Source of the DNA: Pseudohongiella sp. | Lineage (GTDB): Bacteria; Pseudomonadota; Gammaproteobacteria; Pseudomonadales; Pseudohongiellaceae | Direction of reading: 5' to 3' | NCBI RefSeq assembly: GCF_011050365.1 | Contig: NZ_DRFV01000010.1 | Coordinates: forward strand, 124,001-188,000 | DNA: 64,000 nucleotides | Shown here: positions 19,183-27,700 of the stretch, in pieces | Numbering within the stretch: position 1 is the first letter of the stretch | How the letters are laid out: each line of letters opens with the position of its first letter | Program-made: the position numbers and the translations under genes | The notes under the pieces: generated by a model | Database searches by the model: none | What the model was told of the DNA's origin: nothing | The model's input: the letters and a program-made list of their open reading frames with translations, nothing else

Positions 19183-20289
19183 TCAGTACAGAATCACACT
19201 GCGGATGGATTTACCCTCGTGCATCAGATCAAACGCGTCGTTGATTTTTTCCAACGGCATGGTGTGGGTAATCAGATCATCAATGTTGAGCTTACCCTCC
19301 ATATACCAGTCGACAATCGTCGGCACATCGGTTCGACCTCGGGCACCGCCAAAGGCACTGCCACGCCACACGCGACCGGTCACCAGTTGGAACGGCCGTG
19401 TCGAAATCTCCTGCCCGGCGCCGGCCACGCCGATAATGATCGATTCACCCCACCCTTTGTGACAGGCCTCCAGTGCCTGACGCATGGTATTCACATTGCC
19501 GATACATTCAAAGGTGTAGTCCGCACCACCTTTGGTGGTTTCAACAATGGCTTCCACAACATCATGAACTTCTTTCGGATTAATAAAGTCGGTCATGCCG
19601 AATTTACGGGCTAACTCAACCTTGGCCGGATTGATATCCACACCAACGATCTGGCGCGCGCCGACCATGCGTGCCGCCTGTATCACATTCAGGCCAATGC
19701 CTCCCAGACCGAATACCACCACACGCGAACCGGGCTCCACTTTGGCATCGAATACGACTGCGCCCACACCTGTAGTGACACCACAGCCGATATAACAAAC
19801 CTTGTCGACCGGCGCATCATTGCGAATCTTCGCCACTGCGATTTCAGGCAGCACTGTGTAATTGGAGAAGGTGGAGCAACCCATGTAGTGCATCAGGGGT
19901 TTGCCATCCAGAGAGAAACGGCTGCTGCCATCGGGCATGACGCCTTTGCCCTGAGTGCTGCGGATAGCCTGACAAAGGTTGGTTTTCGGATGCAGACAAT
20001 AATCGCACTCACGACATTCCGGCGTGTACAACGGAATCACGGTATCACCAACCGACACCGACTTGACCCCGGCACCCACTTCTACCACTACCCCTGCGCC
20101 CTCGTGACCCAGAATGGTCGGGAATACACCCTCGGGGTCATCGCCTGACAGCGTAAATGCATCGGTATGACACACCCCGGTCGCCTTCAATTCTATCAAT
20201 ACTTCGCCCGCCTTCGGGCCTTCCAGATCGACTTCCAGTACTTCCAGCGGTTTACCGGCACCAAATGCTACCGCGGCTCGTGTTTTCAT
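19183..20289 (-). CDS. frmA: S-(hydroxymethyl)glutathione dehydrogenase / class III alcohol dehydrogenase
   Basis: 368 residues, the expected length. It oxidises the formaldehyde-glutathione adduct to S-formylglutathione with NAD. Catalytic zinc ligands are in [13 protein letters not shown] and LGHEGAGVV; the structural zinc is held by [17 protein letters not shown] (four Cys). The NAD fold has [13 protein letters not shown]. It is the second gene of an operon with fghA, 25 bases downstream of it. Confidence 0.97.
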   Translation of the reverse strand: MKTRAAVAFGAGKPLEVLEVDLEGPKAGEVLIELKATGVCHTDAFTLSGDDPEGVFPTILGHEGAGVVVEVGAGVKSVSVGDTVIPLYTPECRECDYCLHPKTNLCQAIRSTQGKGVMPDGSSRFSLDGKPLMHYMGCSTFSNYTVLPEIAVAKIRNDAPVDKVCYIGCGVTTGVGAVVFDAKVEPGSRVVVFGLGGIGLNVIQAARMVGARQIVGVDINPAKVELARKFGMTDFINPKEVHDVVEAIVETTKGGADYTFECIGNVNTMRQALEACHKGWGESIIIGVAGAGQEISTRPFQLVTGRVWRGSAFGGARGRTDVPTIVDWYMEGKLNIDDLITHTMPLEKINDAFDLMHEGKSIRSVILY

Positions 20290-20314
20290 CTATTCAATCC
20301 TCTGTCGCTGTGTC

Positions 20315-21145
20315 TTACGCGAATAAAAATTTCGCGTGGAACCGTAAATGTTCTGCAATAAATGTCGCAATGAAATAATAGCTGTGGTCGTACCCTTCCT
20401 GATAACGGATACGGGCATCGGCCTGGTCACGGGTGACCGCCGACAGGTTGTCGGTCAACAACTGTTCGGCGAGAAAATCATCAGCCGTACCCTGATCTAC
20501 CAGCAATGGCAATGGCAGGCCCCGCTCCCTGATCAGTTCAACGCTATCGTATTGCGCCCATTCACTGCGGTCGTCACCCAGATACTGTGTCAGCGCTTTT
20601 TGTCCCCAGGCGCAGGCCATGGGGTTCACGATGGGGGCGAACGCTGACACCGAGGTGTACTGCGTCGGGTTTTTCACTGCTATCGACAACGCCCCATGCC
20701 CGCCCATCGAATGTCCGCTGATCGCTTTCCGGTCACTGACAGGAAAATGTGCGGTCACAAACTGTGGCAATTCCTGCGTGATGTAATCATACATGCGGTA
20801 ATGCGCTTTCCACGGTGCCTGCGTGGCATTGACATAAAAACCTGCTCCATGCCCCATGTCGTAACTGTCGTCATCCGGCACCGCAGCACCGCGCGGACTG
20901 GTGTCGGGAATCACCAGCGCCATACCCAGCTCGGCAGCAACGCGCTGCGCACCGGCCTTGGTAGTGAAGTTTTCATCAGTGCAGGTCAGGCCCGATAACC
21001 AGTACAGCACCGGCACCTTTTTTGTTGCCGCCATACCATGCGGCAGATACAGGGAGAAACGCATAATACACTGCAGCGTCTCTGAAGGATGTTCAATGCG
21101 GATCTGTTCTCCGTCGAACAGACGTTGATTGCTGATGACTTTCAT
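20315..21145 (-). CDS. fghA: S-formylglutathione hydrolase
   Basis: 276 residues, α/β-hydrolase of the esterase D family. It hydrolyses S-formylglutathione to formate and glutathione, the second step of formaldehyde detoxification. Motifs: [12 protein letters not shown] near the oxyanion hole, the nucleophile elbow GHSMGG, an Asp in DQGTADDFL and the final His in GYDHSYYF. It lies first in the fghA-frmA operon and is divergent from the thioredoxin-fusion gene. Confidence 0.96.
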   Translation of the reverse strand: MKVISNQRLFDGEQIRIEHPSETLQCIMRFSLYLPHGMAATKKVPVLYWLSGLTCTDENFTTKAGAQRVAAELGMALVIPDTSPRGAAVPDDDSYDMGHGAGFYVNATQAPWKAHYRMYDYITQELPQFVTAHFPVSDRKAISGHSMGGHGALSIAVKNPTQYTSVSAFAPIVNPMACAWGQKALTQYLGDDRSEWAQYDSVELIRERGLPLPLLVDQGTADDFLAEQLLTDNLSAVTRDQADARIRYQEGYDHSYYFIATFIAEHLRFHAKFLFA

Positions 21146-21324
21146 AAGATGTCCTGCTGATGTTGTACGTCAGACCGTGACGATAAACCACGGCGCTGCA
21201 AAAAACCAATGCAATTGGCTCCACCTTGTTCCCCGGCAGCGCCACGCTGGCTTGAGTGCTATAATCCTGTCCCTGTATCGCCCGCGATATTGCTGCGGGC
21301 GGCGATTTCCCGGAGGTATTGCGT

Positions 21325-22125
21325 TTGTTTGAGGTTGCCGGCCCTTTGGCCTTGTCAGTTGAACGCCTGCTGGTGCTTGCCGGTGTTGCCATCGCATTGC
21401 TGGTCGGTTGGCTTGTCAGCCGTCGTCACGGTCATCACCCGGCACCAACGCTTGGCATCATGCTGGTGCTGGGCTTCGTCAGTGCGCGCCTGGTGTTTGT
21501 GTTGATATACCTTGACGACTATCTGGTCGAGCCGCTCAGCGTGTTTGATATAGGTGATGGCGGTATGCATTTCATGGCCGGCATAACAGCGGCGGCCGCC
21601 TTTGCTCTCTATCGTGGCTGGCAGCAGCCTGACTTGCGCCGGCCACTGACATTGGCTGTGTTAAGCGGCGGCACCGCCTGGGCCATAGGCACGCTGAGCA
21701 TCACGCAACAGCAGGAACCGCTTCCTGCGTTGCCACCGGTGGCGCTGACTACGCTGGCCGGTGACAGTCTCAACTTGCAGGCGCTGAATGACCGGCCGCT
21801 GGTGGTGAACCTTTGGGCCACCTGGTGCGTGCCCTGTCGGCGCGAAATGCCGGTACTGGCCGCAGCCCAGCAGCGCCACACCGAGGTCAGGTTCGTGTTC
21901 ATCAACCAGGCCGAGTCTGCCGGACAGATTACCGACTACCTGGCCGATGAGGACCTGGAACTGGACAATGTTCTGCTCGACGCCAGCGCGGTATCTGGCA
22001 GACTGCTGAACACGCGCGGCCTGCCCAGCACCTACTTTTTTGATGCCAATGGCAACATGATTGATTTTCACGTCGGCGAGCTGTCCGGGCCAGGGCTCAG
22101 CCAGCAATTACGCAGACTGCGCTAG
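21325..22125 (+). CDS. Lgt-like membrane domain fused to a TlpA/thioredoxin domain
   Basis: 266 residues from a TTG at 21325, chosen because GGAGG at 21312-21316 is then 8 bases upstream; the earlier in-frame TTG at 21319 would be only 2 bases from it. Residues 1-100 hold about four membrane segments resembling part of the prolipoprotein diacylglyceryl transferase fold (SARLVFVLIYLDDYLV, DIGDGGMHFMAG). Residues about 135-266 are a periplasmic thioredoxin domain with WATWCVPC (C168, C171) and a cis-proline in GLPSTYFFD. A role as membrane-tethered disulfide reductase, for example toward cytochrome c or outer-membrane partners, is inference. Confidence 0.85.
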   Translation: MFEVAGPLALSVERLLVLAGVAIALLVGWLVSRRHGHHPAPTLGIMLVLGFVSARLVFVLIYLDDYLVEPLSVFDIGDGGMHFMAGITAAAAFALYRGWQQPDLRRPLTLAVLSGGTAWAIGTLSITQQQEPLPALPPVALTTLAGDSLNLQALNDRPLVVNLWATWCVPCRREMPVLAAAQQRHTEVRFVFINQAESAGQITDYLADEDLELDNVLLDASAVSGRLLNTRGLPSTYFFDANGNMIDFHVGELSGPGLSQQLRRLR

Positions 22126-22149
22126 GGCGCCGGCCAGCGTCTGATGAAT

Positions 22150-22178
22150 CTGGCAATAACCTTCTGCCATGATAGAAT
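22150..22178 (+). promoter_or_regulatory. Sigma-70-type promoter of the HD-domain gene
   Basis: CTGGCA (22150-22155), a 17-base spacer and TAGAAT (22173-22178), preceded by TGA as in extended -10 promoters. The start codon at 22226 lies about 47 bases downstream, behind an AGGAGC ribosome binding site. Confidence 0.5.
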
Positions 22179-22225
22179 TCGGTAACCCAGGTAAACGAAA
22201 CGTCTGAATCAGGAGCAAGACCCGC

Positions 22226-22810
22226 ATGAACGAGCACAAGCAGGCCAGCTTTACCAGTTTTCAGCAAAGCACACAGGAAGACTGGCAGATCATCGGCTCT
22301 GCCTTCAAATCGTTTGCCGGCGACCTGCCGGCGCGTGTCATCAGGCACCTGCAACTACTCGAGGGTGACTGCGGTGGTTTCCCGGTGGATCGCCTGGAGC
22401 ACTGCCTGCAAACCGCTACGCGTGCCTGGGAGGCTGGTGAGGACGAGGAATACGTGGTGGTGGCTCTGCTGCATGATATCGGCGACACCCTGGGCACCTA
22501 TGACCATGGCGAAATCGCCGCCGCCATTCTGAAACCTTTTGTATCCGAGGCGAATCACTGGTTACTTCGCCACCATCAGATATTTCAGGGTTATGACTAT
22601 TTCCATCACCTGGGCGGTGACCGGCATATGCGCGATCAGTACAAGGACTCCCCGCACTACGAATACACCCGGCATTTTTGCGAAATTTACGACGGCAAGG
22701 CCTTCGATCCGGCCTTTGAGTCCAAACCACTGGCGTTTTTTGTGCCCATGGTGGAGCGGGTCATGGCCCGGCCCCGCAAGACCATCTTTAACGGCATCAA
22801 AGACGCCTGA
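22226..22810 (+). CDS. HD-domain protein, PhnZ/MIOX-like diiron set
   Basis: 194 residues, COG4341-type HD protein. Candidate metal ligands in order are H59 (RLEHC), H83-D84 (LLHDIGD), H94 (YDHGE), H116/H117 (RHHQIF) and an Asp near 156-161. That H...HD...H...H...D pattern is the one used by the mixed-valence diiron oxygenases PhnZ and myo-inositol oxygenase rather than by ordinary HD phosphohydrolases. RDQYKDSPHYEYTRHFCE and KPLAFFVPMVERV are further family blocks. An oxygenase on an organophosphonate or polyol is possible, but no phosphonate gene is nearby. An AGGAGC ribosome binding site precedes the ATG. Confidence 0.8.
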   Translation: MNEHKQASFTSFQQSTQEDWQIIGSAFKSFAGDLPARVIRHLQLLEGDCGGFPVDRLEHCLQTATRAWEAGEDEEYVVVALLHDIGDTLGTYDHGEIAAAILKPFVSEANHWLLRHHQIFQGYDYFHHLGGDRHMRDQYKDSPHYEYTRHFCEIYDGKAFDPAFESKPLAFFVPMVERVMARPRKTIFNGIKDA

Positions 22811-22830
22811 AGGTCACCAGGCCTTGCCTG

Positions 22831-23034
22831 CTAGCGACGTCCGAAGGTGTAAAACGCACCCACGACCAGTGCAATGGCACCACCAATCAGTAACCACATG
22901 GTTTCATCAGTGAAACGCCCGGTCATCGCTTCAGTCAGTTGATCACCGACCGATTGCGTCGATTGCCAGCCGAAGTACAACAATATTGCGCCGACTACCA
23001 GCAGAATCAATCCTAACAGCTGTTTGCTTGGCAT
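22831..23034 (-). CDS. Small two-segment membrane protein (DUF3185-like)
   Basis: 67 residues with two membrane segments (LLGLILLVVGAILLYFGW and MWLLIGGAIALVVGAFYTF) joined by a polar loop with SVGDQLTEAMTGRFTD. This layout and loop match the DUF3185 family of small inner-membrane proteins. GGGAG lies 7 bases before the ATG. Function unknown. It is convergent with the HD gene. Confidence 0.82.
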   Translation of the reverse strand: MPSKQLLGLILLVVGAILLYFGWQSTQSVGDQLTEAMTGRFTDETMWLLIGGAIALVVGAFYTFGRR

Positions 23035-23337
23035 AATCCGACTCCCTTCCAGTTTTAGATTTAGTTTTGTTTTGTTTGTTGCTCGGTTACTTTGGCACCG
23101 TTTGCGATACTAGCATACTCGCTGCTAGCATTATGACGGAAGGTATTTTTGCCCACTCCTGGCACAATGCTGATGCCACTTGACTATCAGCACTGAGTGG
23201 TAGTTAATGGAGAATGGGTAGCGTAGTATGCGAAAGTGCAGTGTACACCGAAGCTTCGCCCGGATGACCGAGCCTGCGCCAGCCCCAGCTCTTATTCAAG
23301 ATGCTGATCATGTTCAACCCAAAAAAGGATGTCCCCC
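23035..23337. other. Intergenic region upstream of the PA2779-like gene
   Basis: About 300 bases between divergent genes. It holds the leader of the small membrane protein (T-rich on the plus strand, 23053-23080) and that of the PA2779-like gene. CTAGCAT occurs twice, at 23110 and 23125, as a short direct repeat. I see no coding region or structured RNA. Confidence 0.4.
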
Positions 23338-23718
23338 ATGATAAATACTTTTAAAAAGCCGGTAGTGGTTACGATGATGGCCGCGTTTCTTGTCGGCGGC
23401 ATTGCTGCACCTGCATCTGCCGACATGGTAAACAACAAGCAATTGTCGATGCAGTCAGAGCTGCAAATGCAGCGGGACAGCGTGATAAACCTGATGGCAC
23501 GTGACGATGTTCAGAGCACCATGATGGCCTATGGCATCAGCGCCAGTGACATCGAAAACCGTATCAATAACCTGACCGAAGCTGAGCTGCTGCAGATTCA
23601 GGGACAACTGGACCAGCTGCCGGCAGGCGAAGGTGCTCTGGGCGCGGTACTGACTATTCTGTTGATTTTCATCCTGCTTGATCTTGCCGGCGTGACCGAC
23701 ATTTTCCCGGGAGTCTGA
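23338..23718 (+). CDS. PA2779 family small exported protein
   Basis: 126 residues from the ATG at 23338, which has AAAAAAGG 9 bases upstream; the ATG at 23329 directly abuts that site and is less likely. A signal peptide (VVVTMMAAFLVGGIAAPASA) is followed by a polar helical stretch with many Met/Gln (QLSMQSELQMQRDSVINLMARDD) and a C-terminal hydrophobic helix (LGAVLTILLIFILLDLAGV). It resembles Pseudomonas PA2779, always beside a PA2778-type cysteine peptidase gene, as here (19 bases downstream). Function unknown; the pairing suggests it is a partner or substrate of that protein. Confidence 0.85.
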   Translation: MINTFKKPVVVTMMAAFLVGGIAAPASADMVNNKQLSMQSELQMQRDSVINLMARDDVQSTMMAYGISASDIENRINNLTEAELLQIQGQLDQLPAGEGALGAVLTILLIFILLDLAGVTDIFPGV

Positions 23719-23737
23719 GTATTCGGGCACGAACTGC

Positions 23738-24694
23738 ATGAAACAGCTGTTATTAAGTCTGTTTACCCTGATCGTGCTGGCATCCTGTGTGTCACCGCCG
23801 CAGTCTGCGGCGCTGCTCAACGAGACGCCGGTACAATTCAGTGATGCTGTTCTTGTGCCCGATGTTCCCTTTTTTCCGCAGGAAGATTACCAGTGCGGCC
23901 CGGCTGCACTGGCCACTGTGTTAGGCGCAAGCCAATTGCAGGTAAGCCCGGAAGAACTGGTGCCACTGGTCTATGTACCGGAGCGTCGGGGCTCCTTCCA
24001 GGTCGAAATGGTGGCAGCCGCCCGCAGTTACGGGCGTCTCGCCTACCAGTTGCCACCCACGCTACAGGCAATGTTCAGCGAGGTCAGTCGCGGCTACCCG
24101 GTACTGGTTATGCAAAACCTGGGACTGGACTGGTATCCGCAATGGCATTTTGCCGTCGTCAAGGGCTTTGATCTGCAACAAGGCCACATCATTCTGAATT
24201 CCGCTATCACCGAAAACTACCGTGTGCCGCTGGCGACATTCGAACGCACCTGGGCACGTGCCGGACACTGGTCGGTGCTGGTCGTTGAACCCGGTGTCAT
24301 GCCGATAAGCGCGACACCTGAACGCTACTTCAATGCCGTTGTCGCACTGGAGGGCAACAACCCTGCCGAGCTGACCCGCCAGGCATATCAAGCTGGCCTC
24401 ACGCGATGGCCTGAGGATAACAATCTGCTGATGGGTTATGGCAATCTGCTGTATGCCCAGGACAACATTGGCGGCGCAGCAGAGCACTATCAAAAAACCA
24501 TTGACGCTCACCCCGACTACGCTCCCGCCTACAACAACCTGGCACAGATACGCTTACAACAAAGCAGGCTGATACAGGCGTTAACGCTGGCCGAAAAAGC
24601 CGTTGAGCTGGGCGGCGACTTCAGTGACAATTATGCCCGAACCCGGCAGCAAATACAGTCAGCGATGGATTCGCAAAGCCACTCATCTCCCTGA
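23738..24694 (+). CDS. PA2778 family C39-like cysteine peptidase lipoprotein with TPR
   Basis: 318 residues. A lipoprotein signal ends in LASC (C17). The peptidase C39-like domain spans about residues 30-190 with Q48, C53 in QCGPAALATVL, H137 in WHFAVV, and an acidic or amide residue following in KGFD/ILNSA, so the catalytic set appears complete. The C-terminal third has tetratricopeptide repeats (LLMGYGNLLYAQ, YAPAYNNLAQIRLQQ). It is likely anchored in the outer membrane facing the periplasm. It forms a two-gene unit with the PA2779-like gene and lies 24 bases before the double UvrA gene. Confidence 0.87.
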   Translation: MKQLLLSLFTLIVLASCVSPPQSAALLNETPVQFSDAVLVPDVPFFPQEDYQCGPAALATVLGASQLQVSPEELVPLVYVPERRGSFQVEMVAAARSYGRLAYQLPPTLQAMFSEVSRGYPVLVMQNLGLDWYPQWHFAVVKGFDLQQGHIILNSAITENYRVPLATFERTWARAGHWSVLVVEPGVMPISATPERYFNAVVALEGNNPAELTRQAYQAGLTRWPEDNNLLMGYGNLLYAQDNIGGAAEHYQKTIDAHPDYAPAYNNLAQIRLQQSRLIQALTLAEKAVELGGDFSDNYARTRQQIQSAMDSQSHSSP

Positions 24695-24718
24695 ACACGT
24701 GCCTGATTTGACATTCCT

Positions 24719-27700
24719 ATGACACAGAAAAAAAACTCCGCTGTAATCGAATCCATCATTGTTCGTGGCGCCCGCCAGAACAACCTGAAAAACCTGACGC
24801 TTGAGCTACCGGTTAATCAGCTCATCGTCATTACCGGTGTCAGTGGCTCGGGTAAATCAACACTCGCCTTTGATACCATTTACGCTGAAGGTCAACGCCG
24901 TTACGTGGAAACTTTTTCTGCCTACGCACGGCAGTTTCTCGATCGCATGGACAAACCGGCAGTCGACAGCATAGAAGGTATCCCGCCGGCCATAGCCATC
25001 GACCAGACCAACCCGGTGAGAACCTCGCGCTCTACCGTGGGCACGATGACCGAGCTGAATGATTACCTGAAACTGGTTTATGCCCGCCTGTCACACCTGC
25101 ACTGTCCGGATTGTCAGCGCGAGGTCAAACGCGACACCACGCAAAGTATTGTCGATGCACTCTATGAAACTGTGGCGCCCGAGACACGACTGCATATCTG
25201 CCTGCCGGTCACGGTGCCACACAACTTCAGCGACGAAGAAGTTTTACAATGGCTGACGCAACAGGGCTACACTCGTATCCAGAGCAAAACAGGCAACCAG
25301 GTCCATGCCATACAGGATCGTCTGCGCCTGACGCAGGAAAACCGCGACCGACTGGCCGAAGCCATCGAAACCGCACTGCACCATGGCAGCGGCCATGCTG
25401 TCATCTACGCCGCACCGGCGTCCGATTCAGAGCAGGTGTTGCGCTACTCCAGCCGCCTGCACTGCGCGCACTGTGACCGCGAATTCAATGACCCGACGCC
25501 CAGTCTGTTCTCCTTTAACTCGCCTATCGGCGCCTGCGAAAGCTGCAAGGGTTTCGGTCGGATTATTGGTGTTGATTTTGACCTGGTGATTCCCGATCAA
25601 AGCAAGTCACTGCGCCAAGGGGCGATAAAACCCTGGCAGAGCCCCAGTTATCATGAATGTCAGCTCGACATGGAAATAGCTGCCAGGAAAAGTAACATAC
25701 CACTGGATATTCCCTGGCGGGATCTCAGCAAAAAACAGCAACAATGGGTGCTGGAAGGTGAAGGCGATTGGGACGACGGTGTCTGGTATGGTGTGCGCCG
25801 GTTCTTCAACTGGCTGGAAGGCCGTGCTTACAAAATGCATATCCGCGTACTGCTGTCACGTTACCGTGCTTACACCGAATGCAGCGCCTGCCACGGCGCG
25901 CGCCTCAAACCGGAAGCACTGTGGTGGAAGCTGGCACAAACCTCGACCCGCGACAGGAAACGATCCGGGCAACAGTATGCCATCCATGAGCTGATGCAAT
26001 TGCCACTGTCGCACTGTGCCGATTTTTTTGCCCGGCTGGAATTGCCGTCGAACCTGGACGCAGCCACCGACCTGCTGATGGGCGAAATTCGTTCCCGCCT
26101 GGGTTATCTGCTGGATGTCGGACTGGGTTACCTGACCCTGGACCGGCAATCGAGAACCCTGAGTGGCGGCGAGGTGCAGCGCATCAACCTGACCACTGCG
26201 CTGGGCACATCACTGGTCAACACCCTGTTTGTGCTGGATGAGCCCAGTATCGGCCTGCATACCCGCGACATGCAGCGTATGGTCAATATCCTGCATCGCC
26301 TGCGCGACGCCGGCAATTCCCTGATTGTTGTCGAGCACGACCCGCAAGTGATGCTGGCAGCGGACCTGATCATCGACATTGGCCCGGGACCCGGAAAAAA
26401 CGGCGGTGAGGTCCGTTTCATGGGTACGCCGGCACAGTTGCTGCGTGATAAAAACTCATTGACCGGGCAGTACCTTCGCGGCGAGCGCAGTGTGCAGGAT
26501 TTGATCACAGTCAACGCCGATGACGTCAGCTCAAAGCCGCGACAGATTACCATCAAGGGCGCCAGTGAACACAATTTACAGGCAATCGATATCAGTATTC
26601 CGCTCGGTGGACTGTGCTGCCTGACCGGCGTCAGCGGATCGGGCAAATCCACGCTGATGCGCGACGTACTGTACCGCGGTTTGTGCCGCGAATATGGCAT
26701 TACCACTGAAGCGCCCGGCCAGCATCAGAGCATCCGTGGCCACGAACACCTGGAAACAGTCGTCCTGGTGGACCAGAGCCCACTGGGTAAAACCACCCGC
26801 TCGATTCCGGCCACCTATGTCGGCGCCTTTGATGTCATCCGCAAGCGTTTCGTCAACCAGCCTCTGGCCAAAGAACGCGCATACACACCGGGTATCTTCA
26901 GTTTCAATTCCGGCAATGGGCGTTGCCCGGTTTGTGCCGGCAATGGTTTTGAACATGTGGAAATGCAGTTTCTCAGCGACATCTACCTGCGCTGCAGTGA
27001 ATGCAACGGGCGTCGCTATCGGCGCGAGATACTGGACATAACGCTGCTTGACCCGCGCGATGACAGTCGCGCGCTGTCCATCGCGGATATTCTCGAACTC
27101 ACCGTCAGTGAAGCGCTGGAATTTTTCGCCGACGATGGCGACGTTGTCAGCTGCCTGCAACCACTGGTCGATGTCGGGCTACACTACCTGCAACTGGGAC
27201 AGGCCGTGCCGACCCTCAGCGGTGGCGAATCGCAACGCCTGAAGCTTGCAGGTCATCTGGCTGAGGTTTCGCGCCAGCGTGCCAGACGCAAACGGGCACA
27301 ACAGAAAGGCATCCTGTTCCTGTTCGACGAACCCACCACCGGGCTGCATTTTCATGACATCAGTGTGCTGTTGGCAGCGTTTCACAAACTCATCGATGCC
27401 GGCCACTCGCTGCTCGTCATCGAACACAACCTAGACATTATCCGTAATGCTGACTGGGTCATTGATATTGGCCCTGAAGGCGGTGACGGCGGCGGTCAAC
27501 TGGTCGCCGAAGGTCGCCCCGACGACTTTCTCGCCGACAAGCCCGGGCATACCGCGGCTGCGCTGGTGCAGTACGAGCAGGAGCAAAACGCCAACCGCCG
27601 GCAGTCCGGTAAAAACGTACTAAAATCTGCTCCCCGGAGAACCCGGTCGGTCAAAACTGTGCGCGCCATTCAGATACATCATGCGCGTGAACACAACCTG

